Shown: positions 1 to 6,815, counted from the stretch's first letter. The stretch: 6,835 nt of DNA from Bryobacterales bacterium (GCA_003132865.1 PKYZ01000279.1:1-6835), one strand, 5' to 3'. Made by a program: numbers and translations. The notes: generated by a model from the sequence alone, not told the origin.

Positions 1-5
1 CGGCC

Positions 6-26
6 GCAGGACTGGAGGAGTCCTGC
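6..26. repeat. Perfect 8-bp palindrome upstream of hisC
   Basis: GCAGGACT (6-13) and AGTCCTGC (19-26) are exact reverse complements around a five-base GGAGG loop, so RNA from either strand could fold into a strong hairpin. No T-run follows on the + strand, which argues against a standard intrinsic terminator in that direction. The right arm continues into CCCCAC. The word CCTGCCCCAC (22-31) occurs in reverse complement at 6816-6825, after the last gene, so this may be one copy of a dispersed intergenic palindrome. The loop GGAGG resembles a Shine-Dalgarno site but is too far from either possible hisC start to serve it. The function is unknown. Confidence 0.6.
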
Positions 27-49
27 CCCACAATTAATGCAGGTGCTCG

Positions 50-59
50 AAGGGCGAGG
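50..59 (+). promoter_or_regulatory. Probable hisC ribosome binding site
   Basis: The purine-rich AAGGGCGAGG ends seven bases before the ATG at 67, a normal Shine-Dalgarno spacing. The other in-frame ATG, at 37, has its nearest purine block (GGAGGAG, 14-20) 16 bases upstream and inside the palindrome. This site therefore favours the ATG at 67 as the hisC start. Confidence 0.5.
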
Positions 60-66
60 TTATCGC

Positions 67-1158
67 ATGACGAGACCTAAGCCCGCGCGCCTTCCCAAAG
101 GCGCCGTCCGCCCCCGCGAAGCCGTGCTCAAAATGGCGCCCTACTCGCCGCCCACCGCCGGCCGTGCCGATAAGCTGCGCCTCGATTTCAACGAAAACAC
201 GGTCGGATGCTCGCCGCGCGTCATCGACTTCCTCAAGCAGCGCCTCGACGCCTGCGGTCTCGCCGTCTACCCGGAATATGGCGAAGCCAAAGCCGCCGTG
301 GCTAAATTCTTCGGCGTCACGCCCGATCAGGTCATCTTCACCAACGGCACCGATGAAGCCATCCAGGTCTTCATCAACACATACGTCGACGATGGCCAGG
401 AAGTGCTGCTGCTGCGCCCCGCCTACGCCATGTATCGCTTCTACGCGCAAGTGGCCGGCGCCACGCTGCGCGAGATCGATTACGAAGGTCCCGCCATGGA
501 TTTCCCGCTCGCCGCCGTGCTCGACGCCATCACGCCAGCCACGCGCGCCGTGCTGATCGCGAACCCCAACAACCCGACCGGCACCGGCCTCTCGCTGCTG
601 GCCATCGAGCGCATTCTGAAACGCGCGCGCAAGGCCGTGGTCTTTATCGATGAAGCCTACTTCGAATTCTCTGGCGTCACCGCGCTGGGCCAGATCGAGC
701 GCTCGCCCAACCTGTTCGTGAGCCGCACGTTTTCCAAGGTGTACGGCATGGCCGCCATGCGGCTGGGCTGCCTCTTTTCGCATCCGGCCAACATCGCGTA
801 CCTGCACAAGGCCCAATCGCCGTACAGCGTGAATACGCTGGCCGTGCTGGCGGCGCAGGCGGCCATTCGCGACACGGCCTATATCGAGAATTACGTGGCC
901 GAAGTACTGGCGGCCCGCGATCTGTTGTGCGTCGGCCTCGAGCGGATGAAGATCGGCTACGTGCCCAGCTCCGCGAATTTCGTGTTGATTCGCGCCGGCC
1001 AGCGCGCGATCGAGATCCGCGACCACCTGCGCGGCCAGGGCATCCTGGTGCGCGACCGCAGTTACGAAGCGCCCGGCTGCTTGCGCATTACGGTAGGCAC
1101 GTGCGAGCAGACGCGCCGCCTGCTTGCCGCACTGGAGGAGACATGGCTGAGGCGTTGA
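67..1158 (+). CDS. hisC: Histidinol-phosphate aminotransferase HisC
   Basis: This is a PLP-dependent class I/II (fold type I) aminotransferase of 363 aa, close to the usual HisC length of about 350-370. It transfers an amino group from glutamate to imidazole acetol phosphate to give histidinol phosphate in the cytoplasm. Visible landmarks are the N-terminal substrate segment around LDFNEN (39-44), YPEYG (68-72), FTNGTDEAI (91-99), NPNNPTG (166-172), FIDEAYFEF (193-201, with Asp195 expected to contact the PLP pyridine nitrogen), SRTFSKVYGMAAMRLG (219-234, with Lys224 as the Schiff-base lysine and Arg232 for phosphate), and CLRITVG (338-344, with Arg340 for substrate). I chose the ATG at 67 for its better-spaced ribosome site; an in-frame ATG at 37 would add ten residues. 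Its 3' end overlaps the HAD gene by 16 bases. Related aminotransferases acting on aromatic amino acids share this fold, but the operon supports HisC. Confidence 0.93.
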   Translation: MTRPKPARLPKGAVRPREAVLKMAPYSPPTAGRADKLRLDFNENTVGCSPRVIDFLKQRLDACGLAVYPEYGEAKAAVAKFFGVTPDQVIFTNGTDEAIQVFINTYVDDGQEVLLLRPAYAMYRFYAQVAGATLREIDYEGPAMDFPLAAVLDAITPATRAVLIANPNNPTGTGLSLLAIERILKRARKAVVFIDEAYFEFSGVTALGQIERSPNLFVSRTFSKVYGMAAMRLGCLFSHPANIAYLHKAQSPYSVNTLAVLAAQAAIRDTAYIENYVAEVLAARDLLCVGLERMKIGYVPSSANFVLIRAGQRAIEIRDHLRGQGILVRDRSYEAPGCLRITVGTCEQTRRLLAALEETWLRR

Positions 1159-1820
1159 TCGTGTTCGACATGGACGGCGTGCTGGTGGACGTGACCGAGT
1201 CCTATCGCGAAACCATCGTGCGCACGGTCGAGCATTTCGCCGGCGTCACGGTCACGCGCCCCCAAATCCAGGATTACAAGAACCAGGGTGGCTTCAACGA
1301 CGATTGGAAACTCTCGCATCACGTGATCGCGCAGCATGGCGTGGCCGTCGAGTTTCAGACCGTGGTGGACTATTTTCAGGGCTTGTTTCACGGCACTGGT
1401 TCCGACGGCCTCATCCTTCGCGAGCGGTGGCTGGCGCGCGACGGCCTGTTCGATCGTCTCGCCTCGCGCTTCGATTTGGCACTCTTCACCGGGCGCATGC
1501 GCCGGGAAGCGCAAATCACGCTGCAACGCTGCGCGCCGTTGCTGCGCTTCGATCCGATCATCGGCATGGAAGACGTCGCCGCGCACAAGCCCGCGCCGGA
1601 AGGACTGCTCAAGATCGCCGCCGGGGCCGGCGGCCGCAAGATCTGGTATATTGGCGACACCGTGGACGACGCGCGCTGCGCCAGGGCCGCGGCCATGCCG
1701 TTTATTGGCATCGCTTCGTCCAACAGCCCACGCCGCGACGAGTTGGTTTCGCTCTTCCAAACCGAGAACGCCGTCGCCGTTCTTGACGACATCAATCAAC
1801 TGGAAAGCGTGCTCGCCTGA
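1143..1820 (+). CDS. HAD-superfamily phosphatase, candidate histidinol-phosphate phosphatase
   Basis: This 225-aa soluble protein carries all four HAD motifs: FDMDGVLVD (8-16, nucleophile Asp9 and acid/base Asp11), the motif II threonine in LFTGR (114-118, Thr116), the motif III lysine in HKPAPEG (148-154, Lys149), and IGDTVDD (170-176, metal-binding Asp172 and Asp175/176). The stretch between motifs I and II (about 17-95) is the size of a C1 helical cap, so it belongs to the subfamily IA, phosphoglycolate phosphatase-like group. The ATG at 1143 has GGAGGAG (1134-1140) just upstream. The start lies inside hisC and the stop shares a base with the hisB start. The HisB here has no phosphatase domain, so I infer that this enzyme dephosphorylates histidinol phosphate. 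It is not the type fused to HisB in E. coli, nor PHP-type HisK, nor inositol-phosphatase-type HisN. From memory, a HAD-IA family fused to or near his genes in a few lineages exists (TIGR01548-like). The substrate remains unproven. Confidence 0.85.
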   Translation: MAEALIVFDMDGVLVDVTESYRETIVRTVEHFAGVTVTRPQIQDYKNQGGFNDDWKLSHHVIAQHGVAVEFQTVVDYFQGLFHGTGSDGLILRERWLARDGLFDRLASRFDLALFTGRMRREAQITLQRCAPLLRFDPIIGMEDVAAHKPAPEGLLKIAAGAGGRKIWYIGDTVDDARCARAAAMPFIGIASSNSPRRDELVSLFQTENAVAVLDDINQLESVLA

Positions 1821-2407
1821 TGCGAACTGCCACCATCCAACGCGACACCAAGGAAACCCGCATCAAGGCCTCGCTCAAGATCGAAGGCCGCGGCCGCTAC
1901 CAAATCTCCACCGGCATACGTTTCTTCGATCACATGCTGGAGTTGTTCGCCAAGCACGGCGGCTTCGATCTGAAGCTTGACGCGAAAGGCGATCTGGACG
2001 TGGACCAGCATCACACCGTCGAAGACGTGGGCATCGTGCTCGGCCAGTTGTTCGCGAAGGCGCTGGGCGACCGGCGCGGCATCAACCGCGCGGGCTACTT
2101 CGTGCTGCCCATGGATGAAACGCTGGCCGTGGTGGCGCTCGATCTCGGCGGCCGGCCCGCGCTGGTCTATCGCGACCTGGTGCGCGTGCGCCTGGTCGGC
2201 GATCTGCAAACCGAACTGGTGGAGGATTTCTTCGGCGGCTTCGTGAATCATGCGGGCGCCAACCTGCATGCGCGCGTGCTCTACGGCCGCTCCAATCACC
2301 ACAAGATCGAAGCGGTCTTCAAGTGCTTCGCGCGCGCGCTGAAATACGCGTGCGCCACCGACCGGCGGCTACGCGGCCAGTTGCCTTCGACGAAAGGACT
2401 GCTATGA
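1820..2407 (+). CDS. hisB: Imidazoleglycerol-phosphate dehydratase HisB (monofunctional)
   Basis: This 195-aa enzyme removes water from imidazole glycerol phosphate to give imidazole acetol phosphate. The length matches the stand-alone dehydratase. Family signatures are present in order: [20 protein letters not shown] (31-50), the metal-ligand motif [10 protein letters not shown] (62-71, His64, His65, Glu68), a second metal motif [11 protein letters not shown] (158-168, His160, His161, Glu164), and a C-terminal PSTKG (189-193). Such enzymes assemble as Mn-containing 24-mers. The TIGR position usually written TGIGFFDHM has Arg instead of Gly at residue 34, which looks like tolerated variation. 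The ATG overlaps the HAD stop as TGATG, and its own stop overlaps hisH as ATGA, so translation is probably coupled on both sides. There is no N-terminal phosphatase domain, unlike the enterobacterial HisB. Confidence 0.96.
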   Translation: MRTATIQRDTKETRIKASLKIEGRGRYQISTGIRFFDHMLELFAKHGGFDLKLDAKGDLDVDQHHTVEDVGIVLGQLFAKALGDRRGINRAGYFVLPMDETLAVVALDLGGRPALVYRDLVRVRLVGDLQTELVEDFFGGFVNHAGANLHARVLYGRSNHHKIEAVFKCFARALKYACATDRRLRGQLPSTKGLL

Positions 2408-3000
2408 TCGCCATCCTGGATTACGGCGCCGGCAACTTGCGTTCGGTCGAAAACACGCTCGCGGAGATTGGCGCCGCGTATACGCTCGTGCGCGATGCCG
2501 CCGGCCTGCGCCATGCGCGGAAAATCATCCTACCCGGCGTGGGACACTTCGGCCAGATGATGCGGGCGCTCGACGAAATGCGGGTGCGCGACACGTTGCT
2601 GGAGCGTATCCGCGCCGGCATACCGTTCCTGGGCATCTGCCTTGGCTTGCAAGCGCTGTTCGAGCGCAGCGAAGAAGCCCCCGAAGCGCGCGGTTTGGGC
2701 CTGTATGAAGGCACGGTGCGGCGCTTTCCCGCCGGTGCGCGTGTGCCGCACATGGGATGGAACCAGCTTGATGCGTGCGGCGAAGCCCGGTTGCTGGCCG
2801 GCCTCGACGCGCGCGCCTTCGTCTATTTCGCGCACAGCTTTTACGCGCCCGCGATCCCCCAGACCGCGGCGACCTGCACTTACTCGCTGCCTTACACGGC
2901 CGTGCTCGAAGCGGGCAATACGTTCGCGGTGCAGTTTCATCCGGAGAAGTCCGGCCCGGCCGGGCTGCGCGTTGTGCGGAATTTCGTGGAGTTGCAGTAG
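2404..3000 (+). CDS. hisH: Imidazole glycerol phosphate synthase, glutaminase subunit HisH
   Basis: This is a class I (triad) glutamine amidotransferase of 198 aa, a normal HisH length. It hydrolyses glutamine and passes ammonia through the HisF barrel. Visible motifs are the N-terminal [12 protein letters not shown] (4-15), LPGVGHFG (43-50, containing the PGVG oxyanion-strand motif typical of HisH), the nucleophile elbow FLGICLGLQ (75-83) with Cys79, VPHMGWN (114-120), and VQFHPEKSG (176-184) with the catalytic His179 and Glu181. I chose the ATG at 2404 because it starts exactly at the conserved N-terminus, has AAAGGA (2393-2398) five bases upstream, and overlaps the hisB stop as ATGA. A longer in-frame opening from 2323 would only add hisB-overlapping residues. 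It should form a heterodimer with the product of hisF, which is unusually separated from it by the small gene at 3002-3412. Confidence 0.95.
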   Translation: MIAILDYGAGNLRSVENTLAEIGAAYTLVRDAAGLRHARKIILPGVGHFGQMMRALDEMRVRDTLLERIRAGIPFLGICLGLQALFERSEEAPEARGLGLYEGTVRRFPAGARVPHMGWNQLDACGEARLLAGLDARAFVYFAHSFYAPAIPQTAATCTYSLPYTAVLEAGNTFAVQFHPEKSGPAGLRVVRNFVELQ

Positions 3001-3001
3001 G

Positions 3002-3412
3002 ATGTACAATCTGATCGGGACCGTGCTCTCTCTCCGCCTGTCTTACATCATGCTCGGGTCCATGCTCGGTCTGCTGGTCGCGATGGCCGGCTACTTGATG
3101 GTGGATTCGAGCGGACAGGTGCGGTGGACGTACGGGACGGTCGTCTCTACGCGTTTCGAGGAGGGGGTTACCATATCCAATGACATCAAAGTCGGAGACG
3201 TTACTGTGCCGGTGAAAACTGACGTCCCAGGAGCCTGGATCGTAGATATCAACTCTCCTATCCTGGGCAGGATCGAGGTGCCTACCTCCGATACCAGCTT
3301 CCAGGCCAGCCAGGAGGTGTACTTGGGGTATCGTGTGGGAAGATTGACAGGAAGTAAAGAGGTGGTGACGCTGCAATCTCGTCCGCAGAATCCGGTCGTG
3401 GAGCAGAAATAG
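3002..3412 (+). CDS. Hypothetical small protein with one membrane segment
   Basis: I do not recognise this 136-aa protein. It has one hydrophobic stretch (about 14-34), preceded by Arg12 and followed by Asp35, which suggests a single N-terminal anchor with the rest outside the cytoplasm, or an uncleaved signal. Residues 40-126 alternate short beta-prone segments ([38 protein letters not shown]), consistent with a small beta-barrel or SH3-like fold; this is a guess from pattern only. GGAG (2988-2991) lies ten bases before the ATG, and the gene starts two bases after hisH. In-frame ATGs at 3050 and 3062 are alternatives but would remove the only charged residue before the membrane segment. Sampled lines inside it are about 53-60% G+C, against about 67% in hisF, and it uses codons such as ATA, TCT and AGA that are scarce in its neighbours. 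That suggests later acquisition or weaker codon selection. It is probably co-transcribed with the his genes, but no histidine role can be inferred. Confidence 0.7.
   Translation: MYNLIGTVLSLRLSYIMLGSMLGLLVAMAGYLMVDSSGQVRWTYGTVVSTRFEEGVTISNDIKVGDVTVPVKTDVPGAWIVDINSPILGRIEVPTSDTSFQASQEVYLGYRVGRLTGSKEVVTLQSRPQNPVVEQK
3005..3010 (+). promoter_or_regulatory. Possible internal -10 element
   Basis: TACAAT matches the sigma70 -10 consensus in five of six bases and is preceded by TG (3003-3004, directly adjacent, so not a proper extended -10). It lies at the first codons of the small membrane protein gene. The same hexamer stands before the amylase start. I see no good -35 at 16-18 bases upstream. 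A transcript starting near 3017 could serve hisF and hisA independently of the upstream genes. The evidence is weak because it overlaps coding sequence. Confidence 0.2.
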
Positions 3413-3423
3413 ACCCTCCGCCG

Positions 3424-4185
3424 ATGCTCGCCAAGCGCATCATTCCCTGCCTCGACGTGACCGGCGGCCGTGTGGTCAAGGGCGTCAACTTCGTCCACCT
3501 GCGTGACGCTGGCGATCCCGTCGAACTGGCGGACCGCTACAACCAGGAGGGTGCCGACGAGTTGGTCTTCCTCGATATCACCGCCTCCAGCGACGCGCGC
3601 GAGATCATGGCCGGCGTGGTCGCTCGCACCGCGCGCAAGGTGTTTATCCCACTGGCGGTGGGCGGCGGCATACGGTCTGTGGCGGATGCGCGCCGCATCC
3701 TGCTGTCCGGCGCGGACAAGATTTCGGTGAACACCGCGGTCGTGCGGCGTCCCGAGCTGATCACCGAACTGAGCCAGGAATTCGGCGCGCAGGCCGTGGT
3801 GCTGGCCATCGATGCGCGCCGGCGCGCGCCTGGCGAATGGACCGTCTACACGCGCGGCGGGCGGGATCCGGAAGACCTCGACGCCGTTGCCTGGGCAGCC
3901 CGCGGCGAGGAACTGGGCGCGGGCGAAGTTCTGTTGACTTCCATGGATAGCGACGGCGTGCAACAAGGCTTCGATTGCGAGCTGACGCGCGCCATCTCGC
4001 GCGCCACGCACATCCCGGTGATCGCCTCCGGAGGCGCCGGCAAACCCGAAGACTTCCTGCGCGTGCTCACCGATGGCGAAGCCGATGCCGCGCTCGCGGC
4101 GTCGGTCTTCCACTACGGGACTCTGCGCATCGCCGACCTCAAGGAATACCTGGACCGGCACGGCATCCCGGTGCGGAGGGTGTGA
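3424..4185 (+). CDS. hisF: Imidazole glycerol phosphate synthase, cyclase subunit HisF
   Basis: This (beta-alpha)8-barrel protein has 253 aa, the standard HisF length. With ammonia from HisH it converts PRFAR into imidazole glycerol phosphate and AICAR, the latter feeding back to purine synthesis. The N-terminus [12 protein letters not shown] carries the catalytic Asp11, and AIDARR (128-133) the catalytic Asp130, at the same numbers as in the Thermotoga enzyme. Phosphate-binding loops are LAVGGGIRS (77-85) and [12 protein letters not shown], near the C-terminal half of the barrel. [15 protein letters not shown] (170-184) is the conserved beta6 motif. The ATG at 3424 gives the exact family N-terminus, yet the 11 bases before it are pyrimidine-rich and contain no Shine-Dalgarno sequence, so initiation probably depends on ribosomes finishing the small gene upstream. 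The stop overlaps the hisA start as TGATG. Confidence 0.96.
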   Translation: MLAKRIIPCLDVTGGRVVKGVNFVHLRDAGDPVELADRYNQEGADELVFLDITASSDAREIMAGVVARTARKVFIPLAVGGGIRSVADARRILLSGADKISVNTAVVRRPELITELSQEFGAQAVVLAIDARRRAPGEWTVYTRGGRDPEDLDAVAWAARGEELGAGEVLLTSMDSDGVQQGFDCELTRAISRATHIPVIASGGAGKPEDFLRVLTDGEADAALAASVFHYGTLRIADLKEYLDRHGIPVRRV

Positions 4186-4907
4186 TGATTTTCCCGTGCA
4201 TCGACCTGATGGACGGTAAGGTCGTCCAGCTTGTGCAGGGCCGCGAGAAGGCGCTGGAAGCGGACTCGCCGCTCGAAATGCTGCGCCGCTTCGCTGCCTT
4301 TCCGGAAATCCAGGTGATCGATTTGAATGCCGCGATGGGCACCGGATCGAACGATGAACTCGTGCGCCTGGTGGCCGCACATGCCCGCACGCGCGTGGGC
4401 GGCGGCGTGCGTTCGGTCGATCGGGCGCGGGCGCTGGTTGCTCAAGGCGCGCACAAAGTGATCGTAGGCACGGCCGCCTTCGCCGCGGACGGCATCCACG
4501 CGGCGTTCCTGGGGGACCTGGCGGCCGCTATCGGCAAGGAGCGCGTGATCGTGGCGCTCGATTCCAAGCAAGGTCGCATCGTCGTCAAAGGCTGGCGCGA
4601 GGCGACCCGCTTCCGCGCTGAAGAGGTGCTGGCGGCGTTGGAGCCTTACTGCGCGGGCTTCCTGTGCACTTACGTGGATAAGGAAGGCATGCTGCAGGGC
4701 ACCGATCTCGACTGGTTCCGGCGTTTGCGCGCTGGGACGCCGCTGGAAATCACGGCGGCGGGCGGCATCACCACGCTGGAAGAGGTGCGCGCCCTGCTGG
4801 CGATGAACGTGCATGCCGCCCTCGGCATGGCCGTCTACACCGGCCGCCTCAAGCTGGAAGATCTGGCGGGGCTGTTACGGGAGCTTCCTGCGCCGGGCAG
4901 TCGATAG
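4185..4907 (+). CDS. hisA: Divergent ProFAR isomerase HisA
   Basis: This 240-aa (beta-alpha)8-barrel enzyme catalyses the Amadori rearrangement of ProFAR to PRFAR, the step before HisHF. It keeps FPCIDLMDGK (3-12) with catalytic Asp7, VGGGVRS (71-77), VALDSKQG (123-130) with Asp126, AAGGI (191-195) and GMAVYTG (214-220) for the second phosphate. It differs from common bacterial HisA in two places. The usual RLxxGD segment is replaced by QLVQGREK (15-22). The beta6 motif reads CTYVDKEGMLQG (161-172) where TD/TE-I-x-(R/K)-DGT is usual, so Thr162 is kept but the acid/base Asp is Glu167. From memory, eukaryotic HIS6 proteins also have Glu-Gly there. The ATG has GGAGGG (4175-4180) five bases upstream and overlaps the hisF stop. 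Order is hisF-hisA, the reverse of the common hisA-hisF. Operon position makes HisA very likely; a bifunctional PriA-type enzyme is less likely given these motifs. Confidence 0.88.
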   Translation: MIFPCIDLMDGKVVQLVQGREKALEADSPLEMLRRFAAFPEIQVIDLNAAMGTGSNDELVRLVAAHARTRVGGGVRSVDRARALVAQGAHKVIVGTAAFAADGIHAAFLGDLAAAIGKERVIVALDSKQGRIVVKGWREATRFRAEEVLAALEPYCAGFLCTYVDKEGMLQGTDLDWFRRLRAGTPLEITAAGGITTLEEVRALLAMNVHAALGMAVYTGRLKLEDLAGLLRELPAPGSR

Positions 4908-4919
4908 TGCTAGATCGGT

Positions 4920-4925
4920 TACAAT
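4920..4925 (+). promoter_or_regulatory. Likely -10 element for a leaderless amylase transcript
   Basis: TACAAT matches the -10 consensus TATAAT in five of six bases and ends six bases before the GTG at 4932. Transcription would therefore begin at or within a base or two of the start codon. No Shine-Dalgarno sequence exists in the 24 bases between hisA and this gene, which fits a leaderless mRNA. The expected -35 region (about 4896-4902) falls in the end of hisA and does not resemble TTGACA well. Confidence 0.45.
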
Positions 4926-4931
4926 CGCTCT

Positions 4932-6815
4932 GTGACGAACCCCAGACTCGCGGTGCTGCTCCTTTGCGCCGCAGCCGAGCTGATTGCCGCGCCGCCCGAA
5001 GTGGCCCCCGAGGTGACAAAGGTCGAGCCGCCAAGCTGGTGGATCGGGCATTCCATCAATCCCGTGCGCCTGCTGATCCGCGGACGCCACCTGGAAGGCG
5101 CGCGCGCCGTGGCCGACGTTCCCGATCTGGAGATTGGCCTTACGCGCGTGAACGCGGCCGGCACGTACGCTTTCGTGGAGGTGTCGATTGCGCGGAATAC
5201 CAGACCCGGCCCGCACCCGTTGCGCCTCATCACGGCCGGCGGCGAGGCCACCGTGCCCTTCGAAGTGCTGCAACCGCTGCCGCGCGCCGGCCGCTTTCAG
5301 GGCTTCTCGCCCGACGACATCGTCTACCTGATCATGCCGGACCGATTCGCCAACGGCGATCCCTCCAATGACGACCCGGCCGTGTCGCGCGGTCTGTTCA
5401 ACCGGCAGAAGCCGCGTTACTACCATGGCGGCGACTTCCAGGGCATCGTCGATCACCTGCCCTATCTCAAGGATCTCGGCGTGACCGCCATCTGGATCAA
5501 CCCGGTGTACGACAATGTCAACCGGTTGAACGAACGCGAGCGATACCACAACGAGGGCATCACCGATTATCACGGCTACGGCGCGGTGGATTTCTACGGC
5601 GTGGAGGAGCACTTCGGCACTCTGGCCAAGTTCCGCGAATTGGTGGACGCCGCGCACCGGCAGGGCCTCAAGGTGATTCAGGACCAGGTAGCCAATCACA
5701 CCGGACCGTATCATCCGTGGGTGAAAGATCCACCCACGCCCACCTGGTTCCACGGCACGGAATCGCATCACGTAGCCAACACCTGGCAGACCTGGACCCT
5801 GATCGACCCGCATGCCTCGGCGGCACTGCGCGCGTCCACGCTGGATGGCTGGTTCATCGACATCCTTCCGGATCTGAACCAGGACGACGAAGAAGTCGCG
5901 CGCTACCTCATTCAGAACACGCTGTGGTGGGTGGGGATCGCCGGTCTGGATGGCATCCGGCAAGACACGCTGCCTTATGTGCCGCGCCGCTTCTGGCGCG
6001 CATGGATGGCGGCCATCAAGCGCGAGTATCCCGAGCTGCGCGTGGTGGGCGAGATGTTCGACGGCGATCCGGCCATGGTGTCGTTCTTCCAGGGCGGCCA
6101 GGCGCGCTTCGACGGCGTGGACTCGGGCGTGGACACGGTCTTCGACTTTCCGACCTTTTTCACCATCCGCCGCGCGTTTGCCGAGGGGAAGCCGGTGCGC
6201 GACGTGGCCGTCATGACCGGCCACGACTATCTGTACCCGAATGCCAATCTGCTGGTGACCTTTCTGGGGCTGCACGACGTGGGGCGCTTCATGAGCGACG
6301 CGGGCGCCACGGCGCAGGGCCTGGACTTGGCGTTCACGTTCCTGATGACCGCGCGCGGCATCCCTATGATTTATTACGGCGACGAGATCGGGATGCGGGG
6401 CGGCGGCGATCCGGACAACCGCCGCGATTTTCCGGGCGGCTGGCCGGAGGATGCACGCAACGCATTTACCGCGGCGGGCCGCACGCCGGAGGAGCAGGCG
6501 ATTTGGGACCGCGTGCATCGCCTGGCCCGGCTGCGCGGCGAACTGGAGCCGCTGCGCCGCGGGCCGATGGTCAATCTGTGCGTGAGCGAGCAGAGTTACG
6601 GGTATGCACGCACGGGTCCGGCGGGTCCGGTGGTGGTGTTGATGAATAACGCGGCCGGTGCAGCTGAAGTGAGTTGCGACCTCACGCCGATCGGATTGGC
6701 GGATGGGGCAGACCTGACGGATCGCCTGGGTGCGGCGCCGGAGCTGCATGTCGCCGGCGGTCAGGTTTACGCGCGATTTCCGGCGCGGACGGCAGGGATT
6801 TACGTACGGCGGTAA
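4932..6815 (+). CDS. Exported GH13 alpha-amylase / neopullulanase-like enzyme
   Basis: This 627-aa glycoside hydrolase probably cuts alpha-1,4 (perhaps also alpha-1,6) glucosidic bonds in starch, pullulan or cyclodextrins outside the cytoplasm. Residues 1-15 or 1-20 (LAVLLLCAAAELIAA core) look like a signal peptide. Residues 28-113, opening with TKVEPPSWWIG, resemble the beta-sandwich N-domain of SusA/cyclomaltodextrinase proteins. The catalytic barrel follows (about 128-530): VYLIMPDRFANGDPSND (131-147), region I DQVANH (251-256), region V LPDLN (312-316), region II GLDGIRQD (338-345, nucleophile Asp345), region III VVGEMF (371-376, acid/base Glu374), and region IV FLGLHDVGRF (444-453, Asp449). 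A short beta C-domain runs from about 540 to the end. Region IV has Leu447 where Asn usually precedes His-Asp. The start is GTG with no ribosome site, but a -10 box just upstream. Spacing of 24 bases and unrelated function suggest it is not part of the his operon. Exact substrate specificity cannot be read from sequence. Confidence 0.9.
   Translation: MTNPRLAVLLLCAAAELIAAPPEVAPEVTKVEPPSWWIGHSINPVRLLIRGRHLEGARAVADVPDLEIGLTRVNAAGTYAFVEVSIARNTRPGPHPLRLITAGGEATVPFEVLQPLPRAGRFQGFSPDDIVYLIMPDRFANGDPSNDDPAVSRGLFNRQKPRYYHGGDFQGIVDHLPYLKDLGVTAIWINPVYDNVNRLNERERYHNEGITDYHGYGAVDFYGVEEHFGTLAKFRELVDAAHRQGLKVIQDQVANHTGPYHPWVKDPPTPTWFHGTESHHVANTWQTWTLIDPHASAALRASTLDGWFIDILPDLNQDDEEVARYLIQNTLWWVGIAGLDGIRQDTLPYVPRRFWRAWMAAIKREYPELRVVGEMFDGDPAMVSFFQGGQARFDGVDSGVDTVFDFPTFFTIRRAFAEGKPVRDVAVMTGHDYLYPNANLLVTFLGLHDVGRFMSDAGATAQGLDLAFTFLMTARGIPMIYYGDEIGMRGGGDPDNRRDFPGGWPEDARNAFTAAGRTPEEQAIWDRVHRLARLRGELEPLRRGPMVNLCVSEQSYGYARTGPAGPVVVLMNNAAGAAEVSCDLTPIGLADGADLTDRLGAAPELHVAGGQVYARFPARTAGIYVRR

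Noticed and set aside
29..34. CACAAT before hisC as a promoter -10 element
   Set aside because: It matches only four of six consensus bases, has no recognisable -35 because that position falls in the palindrome, and too little upstream sequence is visible to judge.
34..1026. A 330-codon minus-strand open frame opposite hisC
   Set aside because: hisC has all its catalytic motifs on the + strand. The antisense product is Gly/Arg/His-rich with no domain pattern.
927..1142. N-terminal extension of the HAD protein by 72 residues
   Set aside because: The extension is Arg/Pro-rich and lies wholly inside hisC. The HAD fold begins at the ATG at 1143, which has a good ribosome site.
3050..3071. Repeated ATGCTCGG word within the small gene
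   Set aside because: It encodes Met-Leu-Gly twice in the membrane segment. Two copies of an eight-base word in a hydrophobic stretch are not a meaningful repeat.
3413..4181. Complementarity between ACCCTCCGC before hisF and GCGGAGGGT at the hisA ribosome site, as a possible long-range RNA switch
   Set aside because: The match is only nine bases over about 750 bases, and anti-Shine-Dalgarno-like words are common at this G+C. Chance is the simpler explanation without conservation data.
3091..4380. A 429-codon open frame on the minus strand across the small gene, hisF and the start of hisA
   Set aside because: It spans two well-supported genes on the opposite strand, has no recognisable motif and has low-complexity composition typical of a GC-driven shadow frame.
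4875..6749. A 624-codon open frame on the minus strand, opposite the amylase gene
   Set aside because: Its translation is rich in Arg, His, Ala and Gly without family motifs, the mirror of a high-G+C gene with GC-ending codons. The + strand frame has full GH13 motifs, so this is a shadow.
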